DNA from: an uncultured Eubacteriales bacterium
GTDB taxonomy: Bacteria; Bacillota; Clostridia; Oscillospirales; CAG-272
Assembly (NCBI GenBank): GCA_934401725.1
Contig: CAKRSS010000064.1
Location: 1 to 10,534 of the forward strand
Length of the DNA: 10,534 bases
Direction: 5' to 3'
The translations under genes and the position numbers were made by a program. Numbering within the stretch: the first letter of the stretch is position 1; every line of letters begins with the position of its first letter. Of the stretch, positions 1-5,235 are shown in pieces. Under the pieces are notes generated by a model, which saw nothing but the letters and a program-made list of their open reading frames with translations, did no database searches and was not told where the DNA came from.

Positions 1-240
1 CGCCCCGCCCCGGCGGCCCCCCGTGCGTCCCGGTGGGAGCGTCTGCGGTACAAATGGTTCTCGGGATGAAAATTGCAAAAGACCAACGAGCGGAACCGCC
101 CGCCATCAACAAACTACTCTGCCAGCAGAAAATCGATTTAGGCTGAACCCCCAGACAACGTACAACCGGGGACAAAGCCGTACTTTCGCAAAGGCGCGGT
201 AGAGCGATTTTGACCGAGCCGCGCCGGTGCCGTGCGTCAA
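1..240. other. Gene-free, G+C-rich region at the window edge
   Basis: I see no convincing gene here. The minus strand has short open stretches without a good start codon or ribosome binding site, and no family is recognisable. Small inverted repeats are visible: CCGCC/GGCGG at 5-16, TCCC/GGGA around 28-37, and TTGAC/GTCAA at 210-214 and 236-240. The region lies downstream of the ftsK terminator. It may be part of a longer repeat-derived intergenic sequence or the flank of a gene beyond the window. Confidence 0.4.
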
Positions 241-284
241 TGAGGGTGAGAACGCCCACCCTCAGCCATCCCCACGGGAGTGGG

Positions 285-365
285 AGAGTCCAGAGGGGGC
301 GAACCGTAGGTTAGCCCTCTCTGGGGCGACTCTTTTGGTACTTTTCTGCTCGCGGCAGAAAAGTA
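285..365. repeat. Pair of intergenic hairpins, repeat-like palindromic element
   Basis: Two adjacent inverted repeats. The first pairs AGAGTC (285-290) with GACTCT (328-333), then CAGAGGGGGC (291-300) with GCCCTCTCTG (314-323) using one G-T pair. Its loop contains a smaller AACC/GGTT hairpin (302-305 with 309-312). The second is a perfect 11-bp stem, TACTTTTCTGC (339-349) with GCAGAAAAGTA (355-365), around a TCGCG loop. The arrangement resembles the dispersed palindromic intergenic repeats common in G+C-rich gut Clostridia; that family assignment is from memory and untested. A 127-codon plus-strand frame crosses it but codes for nothing recognisable. Confidence 0.6.
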
Positions 366-427
366 CAGTTAAATCACGTCCCGCAGACGTTCGGCGCGTC
401 CCCACCAAAACCAAAGAACTTATTCAT

Positions 428-466
428 AAAAAAGCAGTCCCCGCAGGCTTCACCCGCGGGAACCGC
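428..466 (-). terminator. Intrinsic terminator of ftsK/spoIIIE
   Basis: Read on the minus strand, this is a 15-bp stem including several G-U pairs (arms 452-466 and 434-448) closed by a 3-nt loop at 449-451. The stem is followed at once by a run of six T (plus-strand A at 428-433). It begins about 47 nt after the ftsK stop codon, which is the expected place for a Rho-independent terminator. Confidence 0.85.
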
Positions 467-513
467 AAAAACAATTTAATCAAATCGGCGCACGGACATG
501 TGCAATACGTCCA

Positions 514-3500
514 TCACCCGTCTATGTTGTCGTTGATGACCTTCTCCATAAACTGCTCCTTGGTGATGAGCACGCGGCGTGGCTTGTTGCCGTCGGGGGC
601 GCTGATGTAGCCGAGCTTCTCCATCTGGTCGAGTATCTTGGCCGCGCGGCCGTAGCCGACCTCGAGACGCCGCTGCATCAGAGATGTCGATATCTTGCCC
701 GACTCGATGGCAAGCTCTATCGCCTCGCGCAGCTTGGGATCAACGCCCTCGCCGTCGACGTCCTCAATGTTGGCCGTGGCAGAACCGCCGCCACCTTTCT
801 TGCTGCCGCACTTCGCTGCCTCCTCCTCGATGCGACGGATGAATTCGTCGTCGTAGTGCGCCTCGGAGTTGTGCTGCTTGATGAACTCGACGATGTTCTC
901 GACCTCCATGTCGCCCACGAACGCACCCTGTACTCGCAGAGGTTTCATGGCGCCGACGGGGGCAAACAGCATGTCGCCGCGTCCGATCAGCTTCTCGGCG
1001 CCGCCGATGTCGATGATGGTTCGCGAGTCGACCTGGCTCGATACCTTGCAGGCGATACGCGATGGCACGTTGGCCTTGATAAGCCCCGTGATGACGTCAA
1101 CGGACGGTCGCTGCGTACCGATTATCAGGTGAATTCCTGCGGCACGCGCCTTCTGCGCAAGACGGCAGATGGCAGTCTCGACGTCGTCGGAGGCGGTCAT
1201 CATGAGGTCGGCCAACTCGTCGATGATAATAACGATACGCGGCAGGGGCTCAATTTCCGGATCGCCTTCGGCGAGCTTGTTGTAGTTGTTGATATCGCGG
1301 ACGTTGACGCTCTCGATGAGTTCAAAGCGCCGCTCCATCTCGGCAACCGCCGTCGCCAGCACGCCGGCGGCCTTCTTGGGGTCGCTGACGACCGGCACGT
1401 AGAGGTGCGGGATGTCCTTGTAGATGTTGAACTCTACCTTCTTCGGGTCGACAAGTATCAGCTTGACCTCGTTGGGCTTGGCCTTGTAGAGAATACTGAT
1501 GATAATACTGTTGATACACACCGACTTACCCATACCTGTAGCGCCTGCTATCAGAAGATGTGGCATTTTGTCGATGTTGAAGTAAATGGGCTTGCCCGCG
1601 ACGTCCTCGCCGAGGCAGACGGCCAGTCGGCTCGAGCTTTCGGCGAACGTCGGCGACTCGACCAGCGTCCGTAGATATACCGTCGCCTGATGCTTGTTCG
1701 GCACCTCGACGCCGACCGCGGATTTGCCGGGGATGGGAGCCTCGATACGCACGCCCGCCGTCGCAAGACTCAGCGCGATGTCGTCAACAAGGTTGGCGAT
1801 GGAGCGGATACGCACGCCGTCATCAGGCTTGAGCTCGTAGCGCGTGATTGTGGGGCCGCGGGAGTAGTTGATTTCCTTGATGCGGACGTTGAAGCTGCGC
1901 AGCGTGTCCATCAGACGTTTGGCGTTATCCTGAAGCTCCTCGGCAAAGTCGTCGCTCGAGCCGGGGTCCCTGGCGAGCAGATCGATGGGGGGGAATACGT
2001 ACTCGGTAGGCTGCTCCCTGATCGGTTCCTCGTCGTCGGAGGCTATGAGGTCGGAGATGTCGTCGGTGTCCGTTATCATGCCCATCGACTCGACGGTCGC
2101 CTCGTCGGCCTGGGGCTTCTTTGCCTGCGTCGTGCGCGCGGGCGTTACGGGAATCGAGCCGCTTGAGCCGCTCACGCCGTCCACGTTGTCGGTGTCGTCG
2201 TCGCGCTTGCCGCCGGGGGTGGGCTTGACGTTGCCACTTATTATATCATTGAGATCGTTGTAATCGGGGTCCTGCTCAAGTCCGTCGACGTAAGCACTGC
2301 CGCTGCCGCGGCGGACGGGCTCGATGATTTGCGTCTTTTTGCCGAACATCTTGTCGTCGGACGGCTTGCCGCCGCCGACGGGAGTATCGTCCGCGGCGGG
2401 GGTTAAGGGAACAGGCTCGGGGTCAGCCGGGCGCAGAGGGATGGAGCCCTCGGTCGGCGTGCCCTTGCCGGACGACTGTTTCGTGTCGTTGTCGTCTTCG
2501 CCGGGGATGGGAATTGAGCCCTCGCGCGGCGGCTTTTTGTTCTTGTTGCCGACGACCACCTCGTGATCCTCGCTGAAGACGGAACCGTCATCGTCCGTCT
2601 CATCCTTGCGGCGGAGCAGCTCGTGACGGCGGCGCTTGGCCTCCTCCTTCTCACGCTGACGCAGCTCGCGGCGTTCGCGCTCGCGCTCGTCTCGAGCATT
2701 GCGGCGGGCGATGACGGTCTCATCGTTCTCCATCGCCTCGCGGCGCTGCTGACGGTGCTCGGCCATGACCTTGGTCTTGTAGCGCAGGTAGAGCCAGATT
2801 CCGCGCGGCGTTGTTCCGAACAGGAACATGAGCAGAACGCCTATCATGGGTATGAGGATTATCAGTGAGCCGAGCAGTCCGAGCGCGCGGTAGCTGAGCT
2901 CGCCGAGCAGACCGCCGAGCACGCCGCCGCCGCGCAGCACGACGCCGTCACGCCACAGCGCGGCAATGTCGAAGCCCTCGGAGCCGAGCGAATTTATCGT
3001 CACGACGTGCACAAGCGCCGAGGTGACGAGCAGCATCAGAAGCGAAAAGCTTAGTTTGAGCGGAACGAGCCCCATGTCGACGTACTTGCGCCAGAAGACC
3101 GCGAGGTTGATCAGCACCAGCGGCAGGACAAAGGCAGGCCAGCCGAAAAGCCCGCAGAAAAAGTTGTTGAGCGCGCGGCCGATTACGCCGACGGCTCCGC
3201 CGGCGTCGACAAGCCCAACGCATATGAAGCAGGCAGAGAAAAACAGTGCCAGCACGAACAGCATGTAGGGAATGAACTGGTGGACAAACTTAGCCGACGG
3301 CGCGGCTTCGGGCACAGCCTCGTGAATCGGCTCGCGGCTCTGTCTTGAGCGGCGTGGCGGCTGCCCCTGAGCGTCTCCGTCGCCACCGGACGCGGCGCGC
3401 GAGCCTCCCGAGCCGCCGGAGTGTGCCGGGACGTCGTCAGAACGGCCGGTGCGGCGCGCCTCGGGCACCTCGCCCTGCGACTTGCCGCGCGGGAGCGCCC

Positions 3501-3552
3501 GCGATTCGTCGTCGCCGGCGGGCAGCTGGTTCCTTTTGTTTTTCTCAGACAT
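514..3552 (-). CDS. ftsK: DNA translocase FtsK/SpoIIIE
   Basis: Membrane-anchored hexameric ATPase that pumps double-stranded DNA through the division or sporulation septum. The 1012-residue protein has a hydrophilic N-terminus (1-88), four predicted membrane segments (about 94-115, 131-153, 162-184, 224-246), and a long charged linker (about 255-515) with an Arg/Glu-rich, coiled-coil-like stretch at 265-317. The translocase core follows: Walker A GATGMGKS at 670-677, DPKKVEF near 702, Walker B IVIIIDE at 773-779 and GTQRPSVDVITG near 812-823. The C-terminal winged-helix gamma domain, which reads oriented KOPS/SRS-type sites, spans about 938-1000. It is longer than most relatives (roughly 750-950) because of the linker. 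AGGA at 3560-3563, 7 nt from the ATG, supports this start. The gene has its own promoter and terminator, so it is probably monocistronic. FtsK and SpoIIIE cannot be told apart from sequence alone. Confidence 0.97.
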   Translation of the reverse strand: MSEKNKRNQLPAGDDESRALPRGKSQGEVPEARRTGRSDDVPAHSGGSGGSRAASGGDGDAQGQPPRRSRQSREPIHEAVPEAAPSAKFVHQFIPYMLFVLALFFSACFICVGLVDAGGAVGVIGRALNNFFCGLFGWPAFVLPLVLINLAVFWRKYVDMGLVPLKLSFSLLMLLVTSALVHVVTINSLGSEGFDIAALWRDGVVLRGGGVLGGLLGELSYRALGLLGSLIILIPMIGVLLMFLFGTTPRGIWLYLRYKTKVMAEHRQQRREAMENDETVIARRNARDERERERRELRQREKEEAKRRRHELLRRKDETDDDGSVFSEDHEVVVGNKNKKPPREGSIPIPGEDDNDTKQSSGKGTPTEGSIPLRPADPEPVPLTPAADDTPVGGGKPSDDKMFGKKTQIIEPVRRGSGSAYVDGLEQDPDYNDLNDIISGNVKPTPGGKRDDDTDNVDGVSGSSGSIPVTPARTTQAKKPQADEATVESMGMITDTDDISDLIASDDEEPIREQPTEYVFPPIDLLARDPGSSDDFAEELQDNAKRLMDTLRSFNVRIKEINYSRGPTITRYELKPDDGVRIRSIANLVDDIALSLATAGVRIEAPIPGKSAVGVEVPNKHQATVYLRTLVESPTFAESSSRLAVCLGEDVAGKPIYFNIDKMPHLLIAGATGMGKSVCINSIIISILYKAKPNEVKLILVDPKKVEFNIYKDIPHLYVPVVSDPKKAAGVLATAVAEMERRFELIESVNVRDINNYNKLAEGDPEIEPLPRIVIIIDELADLMMTASDDVETAICRLAQKARAAGIHLIIGTQRPSVDVITGLIKANVPSRIACKVSSQVDSRTIIDIGGAEKLIGRGDMLFAPVGAMKPLRVQGAFVGDMEVENIVEFIKQHNSEAHYDDEFIRRIEEEAAKCGSKKGGGGSATANIEDVDGEGVDPKLREAIELAIESGKISTSLMQRRLEVGYGRAAKILDQMEKLGYISAPDGNKPRRVLITKEQFMEKVINDNIDG

Positions 3553-3610
3553 TTATACATCCTTTCAGGGGTAAATCCCCGCTTTTTTTGTTTGCGGCAT
3601 CGTCGCGCCG

Positions 3611-3651
3611 TTCCGACTGCGCAATGCGCCATCGGAATTGTGCAGTGAAGC
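3611..3651. repeat. Hairpin and dispersed-repeat copy in the ftsK leader
   Basis: An inverted repeat, TTCCGA (3611-3616) with TCGGAA (3632-3637), continues inward as GCGC/GCGC (3619-3622 with 3626-3629) around an AAT loop. The stretch 3631-3651 matches 5186-5206, in the pnp leader, at 18 of 21 positions. It would be transcribed as part of the 5' leader of ftsK. Confidence 0.55.
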
Positions 3652-3767
3652 TATGGCGGCTCGGCAAAAAGAATTGTGTGTCAGCGCCGGATTCCGTATC
3701 ATAGCGGCCGCGGCGGCGGATAATAAAGGTGCGGTCGCCGCTCGTGTGAGATAACCATACATTCTAC

Positions 3768-3796
3768 ATTATAGCATTATGGCCGCGTCATTTCAA
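3768..3796 (-). promoter_or_regulatory. Sigma-A promoter for ftsK/spoIIIE
   Basis: On the minus strand a -35 box TTGAAA (3796-3791) and a perfect -10 box TATAAT (3773-3768) are separated by exactly 17 nt. A TG one base before the -10 makes it an extended -10. Transcription should start near 3761, giving a leader of about 210 nt before the ftsK ATG. The promoter lies in the divergent gap with the TauE/SafE genes. I see no equally good promoter on the plus strand. Confidence 0.8.
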
Positions 3797-3841
3797 GCGA
3801 AACACCGATATTTAACTTTTTGTTTACAAAAGGAGGCTGAC

Positions 3842-4216
3842 ATGTCAGGTGTCATACTCATAATATTTGCCGCCCTGACGGGACTTCTGTCGGGCTTTGT
3901 CAACGGCCTGCTCGGCGCGGGTGGCGGAATTATCGCCGTCTGGGGACTCGGACGCATGCTGCGCGGCAGCGCCGCCGAGCGCCGCGACATATTCGCCAAC
4001 GCGCTGACGGTGATGCTGCCGCTTTCGGCAGTGTCGGCGATAAATTACAGCCTGCGCGGCCTTGCGGACAGCCGCGAACTGGGGCTTCTTGTGCTTCCGG
4101 CGGTGGTGGGTGGCGTCTGCGGCGCGCTGATACTCGACCGCATAAGCGCCGACTGGCTCAAGCTGATTTTCTCGGTTATAATCATATATTCGGGCATCAC
4201 CATGCTCGTGAGGTAG
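3842..4216 (+). CDS. Half-length TauE/SafE (TSUP) permease subunit, first of a pair
   Basis: A 124-residue, very hydrophobic protein. The N-terminal pattern LLSGFVNGLLGAGGG (about residues 15-29) is the glycine-rich signature of the TauE/SafE (TSUP, formerly DUF81) family, whose members export or import small anions such as sulfite or sulfoacetate. Family members are usually about 250 residues with two homologous halves; this is one half, with about four membrane segments (3-36, 50-70, 77-98, 104-123). Arg residues cluster after the first segment (RMLRGSAAERR). The start follows AGGAGG (3831-3836) by 5 nt; an upstream in-frame ATG at 3779 has no such site and lies between the ftsK promoter boxes. 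The stop codon overlaps the ribosome binding site of the next gene, so the two are coupled. The substrate cannot be read from the sequence. Confidence 0.85.
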   Translation: MSGVILIIFAALTGLLSGFVNGLLGAGGGIIAVWGLGRMLRGSAAERRDIFANALTVMLPLSAVSAINYSLRGLADSRELGLLVLPAVVGGVCGALILDRISADWLKLIFSVIIIYSGITMLVR

Positions 4217-4225
4217 GAGGGAAGC

Positions 4226-4630
4226 ATGATAGGCGACATAATCGCTGGACTCGGCATCGCGCTGCTGTCCGGAATGGGTGTGGGTAGCGCGGGGCTGCTC
4301 GTCGTGTGGCTGACTATGGCTGACACGGTGCCTCAGCTCGCCGCGCAGGGACTGAACCTTTATTTTTTTCTGTTCTCGTCCGGGGCGTCGCTGTGCGTGC
4401 ATTTGCGTCGGCGCAAAATTTACTTCGGACTGTGCGCGCTGATGATACCGACCGGCGTCGTCGGGGCGCTGCTCGGCAGCTTTCTCTCGTCTGTGCTTGA
4501 CGGTGCGGTGCTGCGGCGGCTGTTCGGCGGGATGCTGGTCGTGTGCGGTGCGGTCGGACTGTGGGGCGTCGTGCGCAGGTACCTCGAGGCGCGCGGCAAT
4601 GTCCAAAAAATAAAAGGGAAAAATCAATAA
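4226..4630 (+). CDS. Half-length TauE/SafE (TSUP) permease subunit, second of a pair
   Basis: A 134-residue membrane protein with four predicted membrane segments (about 4-30, 36-58, 63-86, 91-113) and a basic C-terminal tail. The opening GLGIALLSGMGVGSAGLLV matches the first gene's glycine-rich segment, though with fewer glycines. Its AGGAGG (4215-4220) overlaps the stop codon of the first gene and sits 5 nt from the ATG, indicating translational coupling and roughly equal synthesis. The positive residues lie after the second segment (RRRK) and at the C-terminus, opposite to the first subunit. The pair probably forms the two halves of one transporter. The gene ends 5 nt before the -35 box of the rpsO promoter. 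Confidence 0.83.
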   Translation: MIGDIIAGLGIALLSGMGVGSAGLLVVWLTMADTVPQLAAQGLNLYFFLFSSGASLCVHLRRRKIYFGLCALMIPTGVVGALLGSFLSSVLDGAVLRRLFGGMLVVCGAVGLWGVVRRYLEARGNVQKIKGKNQ

Positions 4631-4635
4631 AGCTA

Positions 4636-4664
4636 TTTACAAAGCCGCGGCGATGTGATATAAT
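4636..4664 (+). promoter_or_regulatory. Sigma-A promoter for rpsO-pnp
   Basis: A -35 box TTTACA (4636-4641) and a consensus -10 box TATAAT (4659-4664) are spaced by 17 nt. The start of transcription should lie near 4671, leaving a leader of about 97 nt before rpsO. Confidence 0.85.
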
Positions 4665-4676
4665 GTACATTGAATA

Positions 4677-4742
4677 GCATTGGCTCGGCCCCCGGACATA
4701 AGCCGCTTGCGGTAATTCACCAACCGGTCGCTGTGTCAGTGC
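4677..4742 (+). promoter_or_regulatory. Structured rpsO leader, candidate S15 autoregulatory RNA
   Basis: Immediately after the predicted transcription start the RNA can form an 8-bp helix, GCATTGGC (4677-4684) with GTCAGTGC (4735-4742). A second helix, CGGCC (4686-4690) with GGTCG (4726-4730), stacks on it. Inside is a CCG-CUUG-CGG hairpin near 4703-4712. Autogenous binding of S15 to rpsO leaders is known in several bacterial groups with different RNA architectures. That this one binds S15 is an inference from position and foldability. Confidence 0.5.
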
Positions 4743-4767
4743 AATAATTTTGAAAGGTGAAAGAATC

Positions 4768-5031
4768 ATGACCAGAGAAGAAAAGCAGGCAATTATCGAT
4801 GCGTATGCCATCCACGAGGGAGACACCGGCTCGCCCGAGGTTCAGATCGCACTTCTGACCTATCGCATCAAGAATCTTACCGAGCACCTGAAGAACAACC
4901 GCATGGATAACCACAGCCGCCGCGGCCTTCAGAAGATGGTCGGCCACAGAAGAAACCTTCTTGGCTACCTCATGAAGACCGACATCGAGCGCTATCGTGC
5001 TATCATCGACAAGCTCCAGCTCAGAAAGTAA
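4768..5031 (+). CDS. rpsO: 30S ribosomal protein S15
   Basis: An 87-residue primary 16S rRNA-binding protein of the small-subunit platform (the E. coli protein has 89 residues). It is all alpha-helical, with the family landmarks DTGSPEVQIALLT (19-31) and DNHSRRGL (47-54). The rRNA-contacting residues corresponding to E. coli His42, Asp49 and Ser52 are present as H40, D47 and S50. A TTG-started extension from 4750 is possible in frame, but the ATG at 4768 follows AAAGGTGA (4753-4760) by 7 nt and gives the normal N-terminus. It has its own promoter and structured leader and lies directly upstream of pnp, a very widely conserved gene order. Confidence 0.98.
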   Translation: MTREEKQAIIDAYAIHEGDTGSPEVQIALLTYRIKNLTEHLKNNRMDNHSRRGLQKMVGHRRNLLGYLMKTDIERYRAIIDKLQLRK

Positions 5032-5047
5032 GACTGCCTGACTGTGT

Positions 5048-5070
5048 CCCGGGAGGCTCCGCCTCCCGGG
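5048..5070 (+). terminator. Stem-loop after rpsO, terminator-like without a U-run
   Basis: A perfect 10-bp G+C-rich stem, CCCGGGAGGC (5048-5057) with GCCTCCCGGG (5061-5070), and a TCC loop, 16 nt after the rpsO stop. No T-tract follows, so it is at best a weak terminator. It could instead protect the rpsO 3' end or mark a processing site that lets pnp be read through. Confidence 0.5.
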
Positions 5071-5086
5071 CACAACACCGAAACCC

Positions 5087-5159
5087 TCTCACGCCGGATT
5101 AGCAGTTAAATATGTGCCACCGGGTGTGGCGCGTATTTAAGTGCTAAACCTCCGTGAGA
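5087..5159 (+). promoter_or_regulatory. Long imperfect stem-loop in the pnp leader
   Basis: A 73-nt near-palindrome: TCTCACG (5087-5093) pairs with CGTGAGA (5153-5159), GG with CC, TTAGCA (5099-5104) with TGCTAA (5142-5147), TTAAATA (5106-5112) with TATTTAA (5134-5140) and GCCAC (5116-5120) with GTGGC (5126-5130), around a CGGGT loop. The helix is about 30 pairs with few mismatches and no T-tract. In E. coli a long pnp leader stem is cut by RNase III and PNPase then represses its own mRNA. This stem sits in the same place, but the equivalence is inferred. Confidence 0.65.
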
Positions 5160-5162
5160 TAA

Positions 5163-5208
5163 AGGCATCACTGCGCGATTGCACAATCGGAATTACGCGG
5201 TGAAGCCT
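5163..5208 (+). repeat. Second pnp-leader hairpin, dispersed-repeat copy
   Basis: AGGC (5163-5166) pairs with GCCT (5205-5208), TCACTGCG (5168-5175) with CGCGGTGA (5196-5203, one G-U), and CGATT (5176-5180) with AATCG (5185-5189). Its right half resembles the ftsK-leader element, and its stem ends resemble the hairpin at 8524-8562. It ends 14 nt before the pnp ribosome binding site. Confidence 0.55.
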
Positions 5209-5235
5209 AAAATAAATAAAACGGAGGACACTTAA

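Noticed and set aside
227..610. 127-codon plus-strand open frame
   Set aside because: It runs through palindromic repeats and the ftsK terminator, overlaps the 3' end of ftsK, and has no convincing ribosome binding site or recognisable domain.
3568..3587. GGGG/CCCC hairpin followed by seven T on the plus strand
   Set aside because: The stem is only about 4 bp and no plus-strand gene lies upstream, so it is unlikely to be a working terminator. It lies in the ftsK leader.
3845..4627. 260-codon minus-strand open frame opposite the TauE/SafE genes
   Set aside because: Its His/Gln/Arg-rich product is typical of antisense to membrane protein codons. The plus strand has two coupled genes with strong ribosome binding sites.
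5208..5213. TAAAAT as a -10 box for a separate pnp promoter
   Set aside because: The nearest -35-like sequence, TTGCAC at 5179-5184, gives a 23-nt spacer, too long for a sigma-A promoter.
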